NCBI GenBank assembly: GCA_025677835.1
Contig: JAIXMR010000069.1
Coordinates: 1 to 64,000 of the forward strand
Reading direction: 5' to 3'
DNA from: Sporodiniella umbellata
Taxonomy: Eukaryota; Mucoromycota; Mucoromycetes; Mucorales; Rhizopodaceae
DNA: 64,000 nucleotides
Shown here piece after piece: positions 10,387 to 21,407 of the stretch (its first letter is position 1; each line of letters begins with the position of its first letter). Position numbers and translations under genes: made by a program. The notes below the pieces were generated by a model. It had not been told where the DNA came from. It saw only the letters and a list, made by a program, of their open reading frames with translations, and made no database searches.

Positions 10387-12193
10387 TTAAAGCAAGAAGG
10401 CACCAGCCAATGCAGTAACGGGAGAGCCGGTTACACGTGGCAAACTCCAGCCTACACTTGAGATCAATTCAGCAGAGCCAGCAACATCCAAGTGAGTGTA
10501 ACCAATTGATAGTTCCTTGTTATCTAAGCCGTATTGGTCTAACCCAGAGGCTTGAAGCATAAAACCAGCAGGATATTGGTGGCCACGGTTGGTCATTGTA
10601 CTAGGCTGATCGTTGGCAGAGATCAAATCTTCGCTAGAGCGACCAGGTTTGACACATTCGATATCTTCACGACGTAAAGTAGAGATCTCGAAAGGATCGG
10701 CCAAGGCATGACCGGCATTGTAAATACGTTTACTGATCTTGTGTTTACGGGCAAATCCGTTATCCAAAGTAATACCATAACCATCATAAGCGCGAAGAGC
10801 GTGGCCGGTTAAAGTAGCGCAGGTGAACAAGAAAGATGGTGCAGAAGAGGAGGCTGTGTTGGCCTTTTGATGTTCAATGACTTTCTCTTTGAATTGGCAC
10901 AACAAGTCAGTCATAACCATACGTCCTTCGGCATCAGTGTTTCCCACTAAAACTATGTATATGAAGGAACGTTAGTACCCAGGTGGGCTATTAAATAAGC
11001 AATTTACCTCTCTTCCCACTACGTGCGACAATAACTTCATCACTCACATACATATCAGGGCCAACAGAGTTTCTGACTAAAGCAAGACCACCTGTAATAT
11101 TTACGTTCTTAGGGGAAAGCATGGAGACCGTCTTGAAGAAGCCTGCAACAGCAGCAGCACCGCATTTATCACGGGACATGTCTCTCATATGTCCACTACA
11201 TTTAATATCAGCTCCTCCAGTATCGTAAGTGACACCTTTTCCTACAAAGTAAAGGCTACATAAAATCCAAATCAGTAATTTTTTATAAAAGGAAGAGTTA
11301 AACTTACTTTTCTTTCACTTGTGATTGATCGGGTGATACATATTCAAAGTGTACAAAACGGGGATGGTGACGAGGAACAGCTAAAGAGGCGCGAGTGACA
11401 GCATGAGCCAAAGGATATTCCTTACGAATAGTTTCAGGATCATCAATGATAGTCAACTTGATGTTTTCAACATCCTTAAATTGTTCTTGAATATAGTTTG
11501 CAATATGGATGGGTGACATGATCTCTGGATCAGGGTTACCGATGTCTTTGGACATACGAAGGCCAGCCTCACAGGCCTCAATTGACTTGACCAAAGACGC
11601 TTCTGATGCAGCAACCAAACCAACATGAGTGAAGGTTTTAATTTCTGTTTGAGTTCTTTCAGCATGTTGACGGACATCGAATGGTTCAAAGCATGATTCA
11701 AAAAGACCCAACAAACTAACAGAGACAAAATGATGGTAGTCGTCTTGGTCTCCTTCGTGCAACCATGAGAGCTGAGCAGTGGGTTCGTCAGCAAAACAGA
11801 CAAGAGGACGAGTCATGCCAGCCTTCAAGGCTTTAATACCAGCAGCATAAGCGGCATCTGTTAAATCGATAAGTAAGAAAATCGCGTCTTGTTTTTTGTG
11901 CACTTATTACCTTTGTAGCGTCTAACATCGTCAAAATCATTGCTTATAGTGCCGGTAGGAGAGACAATAATTCTCTCGGCAGGTTTACCGTCTTGAGGAA
12001 TAAGGAGTTGGACAGCATCACCAAAAGTAGCATCAAGATCAAAATGCTTTTGAACTTGAGGCAGAAGATCTATCAATGATTTCTTTTCTGTAAAAACAAC
12101 TACAAGACCATCGTAGTTAGACTGATTAGATTCCAAGGTGCTTAGTAAGCCAGTGTTGTTGGATTGAATGAACTCGACTTTGGGTAACTCCAT
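10387..12193 (-). CDS. M17 family leucyl aminopeptidase
   Basis: Four exons (12193-11911, 11857-11308, 11255-11008, 10952-10387) join in phase to 548 residues. M17 enzymes are hexameric two-metal aminopeptidases of the cytosol that release N-terminal residues. The metal and active-site motifs are present: GKGVTYDTGG (Lys, Asp), SRDKCGAAA (Asp), and the family signature NTDAEGR (Asp, Glu, Arg). The N-terminal domain (residues 1 to about 190) is divergent, as in the W07G4.4-like branch rather than bacterial PepA; the length also fits that branch. All three introns are 50-55 nt with GTAA donors and TAG or CAG acceptors. The start ATG at 12193 opens MELPKVEF. The 3' end lies 17 bp from the stop of the convergent dehydrogenase gene, so the two 3' UTRs must overlap. 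Confidence 0.92.
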
Positions 12194-13920
12194 GAGAAAA
12201 AAAGTGTTTTAGAAAAACAAAGGCAAAACGCAAAAAATTTTTGTCCGTGTATTCAATTGTAGTGTTACAGTCACACAGACGCTATTCTATTTTGTTTTTT
12301 TAGGCAAAATTTTATATATCGGACTACATCTGTTAAAAAAAAATTCTACAAGCCCTCAACACATTTTTCTAGCTTGATTAATTAGAAAATATATAAATTA
12401 TTGTTTGCGGTTCTATCAGATGCTTGAAAAATTTTTTTTCAAGGCGAATGTCGTAACTTTGGAAACTTCCCAACCCACATTAATATAGGGCCGCTAGCAC
12501 GTATTACTGTGTTACACGAGTCGAAGTTGTTTAATGCCATTTTATTCAGCAACATTATTACTTGAAGGACAGCCATTGGCTTGACTGAATATTTGAGTTT
12601 TGCCCATACTCTTATTTTCTCTAAAAAAAGAGAAAGCAGATTCCTTTCACTACGCGACATAGCTACACAATTAAAACCTCTCTAACTTTCTTTTAAACAA
12701 AAAAAACATATACAAACAAGATAAATATATTGGTAACAAAAGACGAAATTCTTCAGGGACTTAGAAGGCTATTCTTCTTAGCACAAATATAAGTAGTCGA
12801 CGCCAATAAAGAAGCATTGGGCTTGGCGTGTTTTGTAGTAAGGATAAAACTTCTTCTCAATAAAGCTTGTGTATTTCCTGGCAATCAATATAAGCGCTCA
12901 AGAATAGATGCCCTCAATGCTTTCGAAAAGTCTGAATTGTTATGCCCCTTACATGGCTTAAAAACAAAAGTACTTCATTAAGCTAATAGAGTGCTTTTAT
13001 TGGCTTTGAAAAGCAAAAAAAAATATTTCTGAAAATATAAACTATTGCTTGAAATGAACAGATCTATACAGTGAGGACGGTAAATTTTGTCACTTTGAGA
13101 AAATTAAATGTCTGTGACCAAAAAATAAATGTCACTTTCTAAAAGTTTCAACTAGGAAAACAGTAGATAGAGGCGGATAAAAAGAAGGCAAAAGCTGCTT
13201 TAGATAAAGCCCATAATGGACTCCTCGGCTATTCTTTTCAAAACTGCCGTTTTGATGTGGCTTAATATTGCTGTAGGAATAAAAGGAGAGGCCGATCGAG
13301 CAGCCTTCCAATGAGCAACGACATAAGACAACTATATTAATATGTATGATATGTGGGGTGACTGATGTAGTCCATTTGTAATGTTCCATTATTTTATAAT
13401 TTAGTTCCTGTTTAGAATCTGGATGTATTATTTGGTGCCACAATAAATTGTCTATGTTTTGTAGCTTTTTTTTTGTGATGAAGGAACATCAACAAACTAT
13501 TTAAAGTATAAAAATATTATATGGAAAAGGAAATGTTGCTGTGAATCTTTGACTGAAAGATATAGCTTAAAACAGATTGTATGTAAAAAACGTTCTCAAC
13601 GAACCTTTATATTTGAAAATACTTTTTTTCATTTGTAAAAACAAAAACCGATAATATTCTTGTACTTTTATATCTTTTTTTAACAAATACTTCTAGAATA
13701 AACACCCTTCATTATTATTGAAATAGATTTAGTAAGAATACTATCACATCATATTATAAACAGTTTAGAAAAATACTATCAAAAAATAAGTATATAAAGA
13801 TTTATCTAAACATAAGGATGTTTTATTAACAAACATACACGATAACAATCATTCCTGAATTGGAGGAAAAGATATAGTAGTTCAGATCATATGAATCAAA
13901 TTTTTCTAAAAGAAAATATA
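12194..13920. other. AT-rich intergenic DNA, no gene recognised
   Basis: Upstream of the aminopeptidase start. Short open frames (for example 12439-12660 and 13132-13443 on minus) read as low-quality sequence with no family resemblance. It may hold more decayed transposon sequence upstream of the Merlin fragment, but I could not align any. Confidence 0.5.
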
Positions 13921-13922
13921 AT

Positions 13923-14322
13923 AAAGGGAACAACAAAGATGGTTCTTGGGTATTGGGCGGTGTAGAAAAAACATCAAGTAGAAGGCTGTTCATGGTTACT
14001 GTTAAAGATAGATGCAAAAACACTTCTAAATGTTATAACTCAATATGTTCTTCCGGGATCAATCATTTATACAGATCTATGGAAAGTATACTTTTCTCTA
14101 AACGAACTAGGATATGAGCATCGTAAATTTAATTATAAGAAAGAATATAAAACAAGTAATGGAGTCAGCACAAATACTATCGAAGCAACGTGGGATGGAG
14201 TCAAGCTAAAGATTAGACCAAGAAACAAAAAAGAAGACATGCTCCAAGAATGTTTAAATGAGTTTGTTTGGAGAAGGCTTAACGAAAAAGACATATGTAA
14301 TAATATGATCAAACTATTGTAA
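13923..14322 (+). pseudogene. Merlin / IS1595-like (ISXO2-type) transposase fragment
   Basis: The plus strand from 13923 reads KGNNKDGSWVLGGVEKTS and RRLFMVTVKDR, then after a frameshift near 14012 continues KTLLNVITQYVLPGSIIYTDLW, a spacer with the family's Tyr and His, and TNTIEATWDGVKLKIRPRN, ending at TAA 14320-14322. These are the core motifs of the DDE domain of ISXO2-like/Merlin transposases: the middle Asp in the YTDLW context and the Glu in NTIEATW remain. The N-terminal zinc-binding part is not recognisable and the frame is broken, so it is a fossil. No inverted repeats were located. Confidence 0.8.
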
Positions 14323-14494
14323 AACGCTTTTGATTAGTATAGACCTTCATTTTGTTTAAAAAATGATTAGTCCTTAATTTAAAAATTTGAACTAAGAACC
14401 TATTTACGCCTTTAACTCTACAGGAATAGAAAATTTGCTAAAACACACAAGCTTTCTTTGTTTTTTTTTTCCTCAAGCGTAGGAGACTTTAATA

Positions 14495-15447
14495 ATGGTT
14501 AAAGAGATCAACAAAAAGACTCTACAAAAACAACAGATCGTTGAAAGCTATTTAGAAACAACCTCGAAAGCAACATTTAATCAATTTGTTACGAGAAAAA
14601 AGAGTATAGCAGTGATTGATGTTGGAGCCGCTTCAGTATTGCAACTAATGAAGCATTGGATTAGCCTTTACAATAATCTGAAATTTACGCGACGCACCAC
14701 TGCCAAACTGAATAAGTTCCCTACCAAAGCTTCCGCCAAATTTCAAGCTATTCACAAAAAAATCAAAGCTCTTAGAGATGTAAACGCACAATATGAAGTA
14801 AATCCCATTACTACTCTTGGTAAATACGCAAAGTCAGCTTCAATCGGTCTCGAAAAATTTAAAAAACTCGGTCCAGAAAACCAAGAAGACGACAAAGAAC
14901 AAGAAAAGGAAGCTGAGGAACAAGTAATGAAGAATAAACAAAAGAGTGATAAACAAGAACGCGAAGGGAGTGAGCAAGCGATGCACTATCTATTCAACCA
15001 GTTACGTGTAGTGGCCAAAAAGAGGATCCTTGAAGGTATCATACCACTTTTCGACTCATTATACATACCCAAAAGGAAAGGATTACCATCTGTTCTGCTA
15101 AAAAAAGGCAGCGAAACTACTATGCCAGTCAAAAATCGACTGCGAAGACATAGAATTAATGAAGCTGTGTTTGTCATGCAACATCAACTTTATGAATTGT
15201 AATTATAGACAGAAATGTGCAGCTAAGTTTGATATGATAGCCTATAAAGAGATTATGGACGAATGTGAAAAGCGTAAAATATTGCTACAAAGTTCAATTA
15301 CTGTAAAAATTGACAATACTTTCAACGGTCTATTAGAATGCCGTTTTGATACTGAAAAAAAGAACAAATCTGAAAATACATTAGATATAACACAAGTCTA
15401 TATCAAGTAAGTAACACTAACATTTCAACCCACATTCAAAGATTACC
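14495..15447 (+). pseudogene. Broken gene of unknown family (basic, Lys/Glu-rich)
   Basis: A 235-codon frame (14495-15202, MVKEINKKTLQKQQIVES onward) has a basic N-terminal half, an acidic/basic Lys-Glu stretch near residues 130-155, and a C-terminal part reading PKRKGLPSVLLKK. It stops at 15200, while an overlapping frame (to 15410) continues plausibly with YRQKCAAKFDMIAYKEIMDE, which suggests a frameshift or a tiny spliced segment between them. After VYIK comes what looks like an intact intron (GTAAGTAACACTAAC ... AAAG, about 15407-15440). Beyond it the reading decays. The tail of this unit is repeated inverted at 17212-17308. I do not recognise the family. Confidence 0.4.
15350..15446 (+). 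repeat. 97-bp inverted repeat, left copy (contains an intron-like segment)
   Basis: Matches the reverse complement of 17212-17308 at about 95 of 97 positions. It spans the end of a coding frame (ENTLDITQVYIK), a full GT-AG intron-like stretch with a CTAAC branch site, and six bases beyond the acceptor. Confidence 0.9.
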
Positions 15448-15610
15448 GCTTAACTGGCATTGACAGCGCTACGGTTATAAGACTAGTTTTTTTCTGTACA
15501 TCACTTTGGTAGCCCCCATCATCCATTGACATACTTACAGTAAAGGCAGCCCTTGCCAAATGCCCTAAAACGAACCTCCAGCGACGGTTTTGTCTGGAGC
15601 TGAAGATACA

Positions 15611-17211
15611 ATACCTTAAAAGAAACGTAATAAAGTCAAATATAAAGTGCTTTCAAAATCAATATTGAGTTTTACAATACAATCATTCAAAACAGGTTGG
15701 CCAATAAAAAAACCATTGGTCAACTTGAAACAAAATGGGCTAATGTTCTTTATTTTGACGAAACGAAGTCGAGAAATATTACAAATGCTCTCAGAGCTAC
15801 ACTTTATTTCCATTTCAAGCAAAATAATTTTTTTCTTCTCCCCTAAATCTTTCTTGACAGAACATAACTTGGGCTTTTTTTCCAGATTTGAGAAAAGATG
15901 TATAGTGTCTTTCATTGATGCTGCCAAATACAAAAAAAAACAACAACAACTTTCCCCGATAGTATTTATCTGCTCCGTAAGACTCTTAGGTTTAATTTTG
16001 GATTTGCCTGTACCTCTACAAGGTAACCTATACTTGAGCACAGAATGCCTATTAATGTCTGAGCACTTTCTTTGACAAAATATAAGTGACGCTAATGCGC
16101 TTGCCATTCTATCGATATTTGTTCTCTTAGAAAACCACACAATGTTAAAGATTGGAAAACTAACAGACCCTGTTACTTGGGGACTGCACATTTAATGCAG
16201 AAGTTTAGTTTTTCTATAAAGTTGACCAAGTTCCATAGCGTTAACTACGCAAAAGGCAAAAGCCCTACTCTAAGACAACAGTCTACATGTCAAAATCATG
16301 CCAAGATACTACACTAGTCTGCTGCTGAAGAATGGAGTTTGAAACTACAGTAAAAAGATCACAACGGTGAGTTTGACTACAGTCCAATCGAAAATATAAA
16401 CAAGTCTTATTCTATATGTATCTCGAAATAAACAAAAAAACTAACAAATCTTACTGTATCAAAAATACTCGAGATTCAATTTTTGCCGTCGATTAAGTAT
16501 GTATGTGTATATATACATGTCTGCGAGTTTATCCGCGACGCTGAAGCATGGCTCTGTCGGGAATTATCTTTCGAGTGGATTTAAAAGTCAGAATGATCAA
16601 CCTATTTAAAATGACGTCATTCAAATCTTAGTGATCAATGTCGCCATAACAACGTAAAAAAGCTTTGTAGCATTAGTTTTTTGTATGTGCAGCCGAAATT
16701 GAGTCTAAGAGTTAAGACAAATTATTGAAGAGTGAGACTTGCGACAATGTTTTTTGTTTTGAAAGGTTCATTTTGCAATTTTACCACTCGTCCATGATCC
16801 GTCCGCTCGCTGTGTAACTGAAAGCCATGTTATATTTGAAGATCCGAATGATATTTTAGAGAATAAGATTGACTGACACTGTACTTTTGTTGTGAGGGCA
16901 GATTCAACAACAGTTTATACTCCCGATCTCTCTGGCACCGTAGTTCAAGCGTAGTTACTTGCTACAGAACAAGTTAACGTACTATGCATCACAGTAGCTG
17001 TTAGCACATTAATATAATCTTGATTAATCATAAATAAAACGATATCTTCATTCAGATCACAATTCTCAGAGAGAGCTACAGAGTTTTAGTCTTCAATCTT
17101 AAATTCTTATCTCATATTCTAAACCTGACTCCAAACTTATTTTACTTTCACTCTCAATTTACTGAAAAGTCCTCCTTTTTTTGAGGTTAAATTATCCAAA
17201 ATGGGTGAGTA
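15611..17211. other. Decayed DNA, no gene supported
   Basis: Overlapping frames on both strands at about 15616-16191 are AT-rich and show no family motif. Around 16795-16885 the plus strand reads CVTESHVIFEDPND in an open stretch that may be a coding relic. Nothing here can be named. Confidence 0.4.
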
Positions 17212-17308
17212 GTAATCTTTGAATGTGGGTTGAAATGTTAGTGCTACTTACTTGATATAGACTTGTGTTATATCTAGTGTATTTTCAGATTTGTTCTTTT
17301 TTTCAGTA
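17212..17308 (-). repeat. 97-bp inverted repeat, right copy
   Basis: Reverse complement of 15350-15446. On the minus strand it is read in the same sense (coding end, intron, acceptor), so two pieces of one family face each other tail to tail about 1.8 kb apart. Confidence 0.9.
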
Positions 17309-18060
17309 ATCATATTTTGTAGCTGTTGTTCTAGAGTATCTGTCCTTTCTTTTTTCAAGTTTTTAAATGTATATATAGTGTAAATGTATTTACTACAGTC
17401 TATCACAGTATTGTTTCTTATCATACTGCATATCTCTATGTTTTTTTTTATATATAAATCTATACTTGTTGCTATCATATAATATATGAATGCTGTCGAT
17501 AATTCCCATAGTGTCTTCCTTCAAGAACCTTTCATGTATATTAGAAAACATATATATAATTTGCGTATTATCTTTGTGTATTCTTTGTCTATAGTCATTA
17601 TCTTCTAGTTTCTTACTGTTTCTTTTTACTTTACCTAGAATGTTTTTTTACTTCTTTATCTTGGTTAGACTTAATATACACTTCTCTAGGTTTAAGTTTC
17701 TCTTTTGGTATTTCCTCAACGTCGCATTCCATATTGCTACTTTCTAATTGGTAGTGTTCATTCATAACAGTATTGTCTACCGTTATAGGCGTTTCTAGTG
17801 ACGAAGTTGGTTATGGTTGTTGTAGCAGTTGTGGTGTATTTACATTATTTTCCGCTCTGTTTTCTATTTGTTGAACATCTTGTAAGGTCGTCTTTTTCTT
17901 CTTGGTTCTTTAGAAATACTCGGTTAAAATATTATGTAGACTATCCAAGTCTCTGCTATTATGCTCTTTCGTAATACTCTTTAATATAAAGAGGTTATGA
18001 AAGGTATCTTCACAGTTTTTACACGAATTCATTTAGTAAATATATTCTACATCTAACAGT
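17212..18060 (-). pseudogene. Second relic of the same unknown family (minus strand)
   Basis: A 76-codon minus-strand frame (17478-17248, which opens on a non-ATG codon) ends in the same SENTLDITQVYIK sequence as the left copy but is unrelated upstream of it (YIKKNIEICSMIRNNT). Farther upstream, around 17880-17640, the minus strand reads Gln/Asn-rich and Glu/Lys-rich segments broken by stops. It appears to be a degenerate multi-exon gene sharing one exon-intron-exon junction with the 15-kb relic. Confidence 0.35.
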
Positions 18061-18506
18061 TTTTCGTTTTTCAGTGATAGTACTGAATTATAAAAGAGGA
18101 CACTTTGTATAGAGACATTAAAACTCCATTTGACCTGGAAATATCACCTATATCAGCCAAGCGCCTCGCTCAGAGTATCCAAATAATTGAAATTGTAGTT
18201 TTTCAATACAAATACTGTGTATATAATATCAGAAAAGCTCTTTGTTTTTTACTAAATCGTAATGATATGCGCTTCATAAACTAAATCAGCTCTTTTGCTT
18301 AATGACTTAATAGTTATTTTAGCACCTTGTGTTTCAGCTAGTTCCATTGGAGGTTATTACTGTCTTTCAAAGTAAAAAACACCGATTTTGGGAACCAACC
18401 CCGAAACTGAAAACACAACGTTCTGTTACCTTTGTTCTGGTCTCCCCCTGTAAATCACAATCCCGACACACTTTTTTTCTTGTTGTTTTGTTCAGATTGT
18501 TTCTTA

Positions 18507-18537
<31 letters not shown>

Positions 18538-18703
18538 GTTGTTTATACTAAGGAGGGTTGTGTCTTATTCTTGGATCTGATTAATACAATCGATTTTTCC
18601 TTTTTTTCATACTTCAATTTCACTATTTGATTTAATATTTATTGTCGGTTGCTATGTCAAACTTAGGGTAATCAATACGTAGCAAAATTGTTTTGTTAAC
18701 CCA
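18061..18703. other. ERG5 upstream region
   Basis: Contains a long T run near 18517-18537 and pyrimidine-rich DNA. No confident binding site. Confidence 0.4.
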
Positions 18704-20419
18704 ATGATTAGTATATTCAATCCTCGTTCTATCGAATCAGCAAAAAACACAATAGGCGAATTTGTCAGATACAGTTTGAGTTCGCAACCATCTACAACAG
18801 TATTGTTATGTTCTGCTCTTGTTGGTCTTTTTGCGTATGAGCAGTACGTGTATTTGAAAAAGAAAAGCTCTTTACCTGGCCCTCTCTTCAAAATACCTAT
18901 TATTGGAGCGTTTATGGATTCTCTTTATCCTACTTTCGAAGGATATATGAGTAAATGGAGAAGCGGAGATCTTTCTTGCGTGAGCGTATTTGATAGGTAA
19001 AAAAAAGACAACGATTGATAAAAGCTATATCATCTAAAGAGTAACAGATTTGTAGTTATCGCATCTACTTGCGAACTGAGCAGAAAGATTTTAAACTCTC
19101 CTGTTTATGCGGAGCCTGCAGTGGTTGATTCTATGAAGCATATTTTGTGTGCTGATAATTGGGTTTTTTTGAGCGGAAAGCAACATGTCGATTATAGAAA
19201 AGGATTAAATGTGCTCTTTACTCGAAAAGCCCTTGGGTTAGTACCACCGCATTTATATCGTTTGTCAATACCCAAAAGTACTAATTGATATATATATACG
19301 TGTAGTCTCTATATTCCTATTCAAGAGAGGGTTTATCAAAAGCACTTTAATGAATGGCTTTCATTAGGCGGAAAATCAGAGCAATATCAATTGAGATTCC
19401 GTGAGATCAACATGGAGGCTTCCCTTCGAGTATTCTTGGGTGATTTCATGTCAGATGAAGTAGCGCTTCAAATTTCTGAGGAGTATTTCAACATTACAGC
19501 AGCACTTGAACTTGTTAACTTTCCTATTCCTTTGCCTGGCACAAAGGTGTACAAAGCAATTCAATCTCGTAAATTTATTGTCAATCACTTCATAGAATGT
19601 GTAAAAGATTGCCGTATACGTATGACATACAATGGAGAAATCAAGTCCATGATGGATGCATGGATTAACTCAATGGCAGAGTATGAAGTCGAGTGTGCTA
19701 ATAATGGGAAGCCCACTCCTAGGAGATTTGACGACCGTGAAGTTGCTTTGACTATCTTGACCTTCTTGTTTGCTTCTCAAGACGCCACATCTTCTGCTTT
19801 GACTTGGGCCTTTCAACTCTTAGCTGATCACCCTGATGTTCTTGAAAAAGTTTACAGTGAACAGACCGATTTAAGAAAAGATAACCCTAATCAAGAGCTA
19901 TCTTTGGAATTAATGGAACAATCTGTCTATTTACGCCAAGTCGTAAAAGAAATCTTACGTCTTAGACCCCCTGTTTTAATGGTACCTTATCAAACTGTAC
20001 GCGAGTGGCCTATCACTCCTAACTACACGATCCCCAAGAAATGTATGACTATTTTTACTTACGCTTGTGTTTGTACACTAACATTTTATTAAATAGCTAT
20101 GGTGATCCCTACTACTTACCCTGCTCTGCATGACCCTATTGCTTATCCTAACCCTGACGCTTTTGACCCTGATCGTTGGGGATCCAGTGGCGTTGCCGAA
20201 AAGTACCCTAAAAACTTTATGGTGTTTGGCAATGGACCTCATCATTGCTTGGGCAGAGAATATGCTATGATGCACTTAATGGCTGTAATTGCTCAAGCTA
20301 CTATACAAATGGAATGGTCTCATACTCGTACAGAAAAGAGCGACGACATCTCTATATTTGCTACTATTTATCCTCAAGATGGCTGCATCATGAACTTTAC
20401 ACCTAGAGCTACACAATAA
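18704..20419 (+). CDS. ERG5: Sterol C-22 desaturase, cytochrome P450 CYP61
   Basis: Four exons (18704-18996, 19048-19236, 19306-20042, 20097-20419) join in phase to 513 residues, normal for CYP61. The enzyme acts late in ergosterol synthesis in the ER, placing the C22-C23 double bond. Residues about 33-50 form the N-terminal membrane anchor, followed by a proline-rich hinge (SLPGPLFKIPIIG). The I-helix reads FASQDATSSALTW, the K-helix ExxR is KEILRLRPP followed by VLMVPY, and the heme loop is FGNGPHHCLGR with the ligand Cys. SMVIPT and YPALHDP before the heme loop are CYP61-like rather than CYP51-like. Introns are 51-69 nt with CTAAY-like branch sites. The stop is 52 bp from the end of the 46-aa minus-strand gene. 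Confidence 0.95.
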
Positions 20420-20471
20420 TTCCTTTATTTTTTCGTATATAAAACACCTAATATCACACTGAACCAAGCCC

Positions 20472-20679
20472 TTATTTCTTGTCTTTTGCTTTTTCTAATT
20501 TGTCTTTCAAAGCCTTCAATTGCTCAGCGGTCTATTGAATGGTAAGGTATGGTCAGTCGTGACTAACAGGAATGCTTTTTTTGCATTCATAAAGATACCT
20601 TTTGGCGAACATATTGGTTTTCATTAGCCGTTCCTTTCAGTTCAAGGGATGTCAGATTAACGTCATTGGGGTTGCTCAT
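20472..20679 (-). CDS. Small spliced 46-aa protein, unknown function
   Basis: Exon 1 (20679-20599) encodes MSNPNDVNLTSLELKGTA and a short stretch to Lys27; exon 2 (20531-20472) encodes TAEQLKALKDKLEKAKDKK and stops. A 67-nt intron with GTATCT donor and AATAG acceptor joins them in phase 0. The C-terminal half is a heptad-compatible, Lys-rich helix. It sits between ERG5 (convergent, 52 bp) and the MIX17 gene (divergent, start codons 166 bp apart). I do not recognise the protein. Clean splice sites and a flanking compact gene cluster support a real gene, but the size makes it uncertain. Confidence 0.6.
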
Positions 20680-20845
20680 TTTGTAAGAATAAATGCTGCG
20701 AAATAAATTATTTTGAGTCAAAAGATACCGAATTTCGAACTTGCCATAAAGACAGCTGACTACGGAATTTCAATACGTCAACTTTTTTTAAAGCAGCTTT
20801 CCGGTCTTTGGTTTATTTTGTTTTCTTTCGATTATTTATACTTCA

Positions 20846-21363
20846 ATGCCTCGCTCAAGACAAACTCGTCGTCCTCCTACTCAACAGCAAACACGTAGTG
20901 CCCATACTCAAACAAGACAAGCCCCAGCACAACAAGCCCCCTCACAGCATTTGCCTTCTCAACAGCAAACTGCCTCCGCAGCACCAATGCAACAACCTCG
21001 GCAACCTGGGCTATTTTCTCAAAGTAAGTTTTCTACAAAGTAGCCTGCACGTAGAGTTTGAGCTAAATTACTTTGTTAAAAAAAAAAGTGGCATCTACCG
21101 CCGCTGGCGTAGCCGTGGGGTCAACCATTGGCCACACTATGGCCAATGGCGTTTCCTCTATGTTTGGTGGTAATAATCAAGAGCAGCCTGCTGAAACATC
21201 CTCGCAAGCTGAGCCCTATCAACCACAAAACACTAGCAATTCTTGTGAAGCTGACGCTAAAGCTTTCACACAGTGCCTTGAAGCCACTAATAATGATGTG
21301 TCTTCATGTCAATGGTATTTTGATGCATTGAAACGATGTCAATCTATGGCGTCTCAGTATTAG
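20846..21363 (+). CDS. MIX17: CHCHD2/CHCHD10-type twin CX9C protein
   Basis: Exons 20846-21023 and 21089-21363 join through a 65-nt intron to 150 residues, the family length. The basic, Gln/Pro-rich N-terminus (MPRSRQTRRPPTQQQ) can act as a mitochondrial signal; the middle holds the conserved hydrophobic stretch (STAAGVAVGSTIGH); the C-terminal CHCH domain has two CX9C pairs (C-EADAKAFTQ-C and C-QWYFDALKR-C). Family members reside in the mitochondrial intermembrane space, are imported through the Mia40 pathway and affect respiration and MICOS. The start codon lies 166 bp from the divergent 46-aa gene, so a shared promoter is likely. The stop is 44 bp from the convergent V-ATPase gene. Confidence 0.93.
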
Positions 21364-21407
21364 ATGTAAAAAAAAAAAATAAACTGTTCATGTTTTGCTG
21401 TTTTTAT

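Noticed and set aside
15448..16191. Possible Fanzor/TnpB-like RuvC gene suggested by a lone LTGID motif after the 97-bp repeat
   Set aside because: Only one weak motif; no second acidic motif, no zinc-finger CxxC pairs and no intact frame. Not enough to name it.
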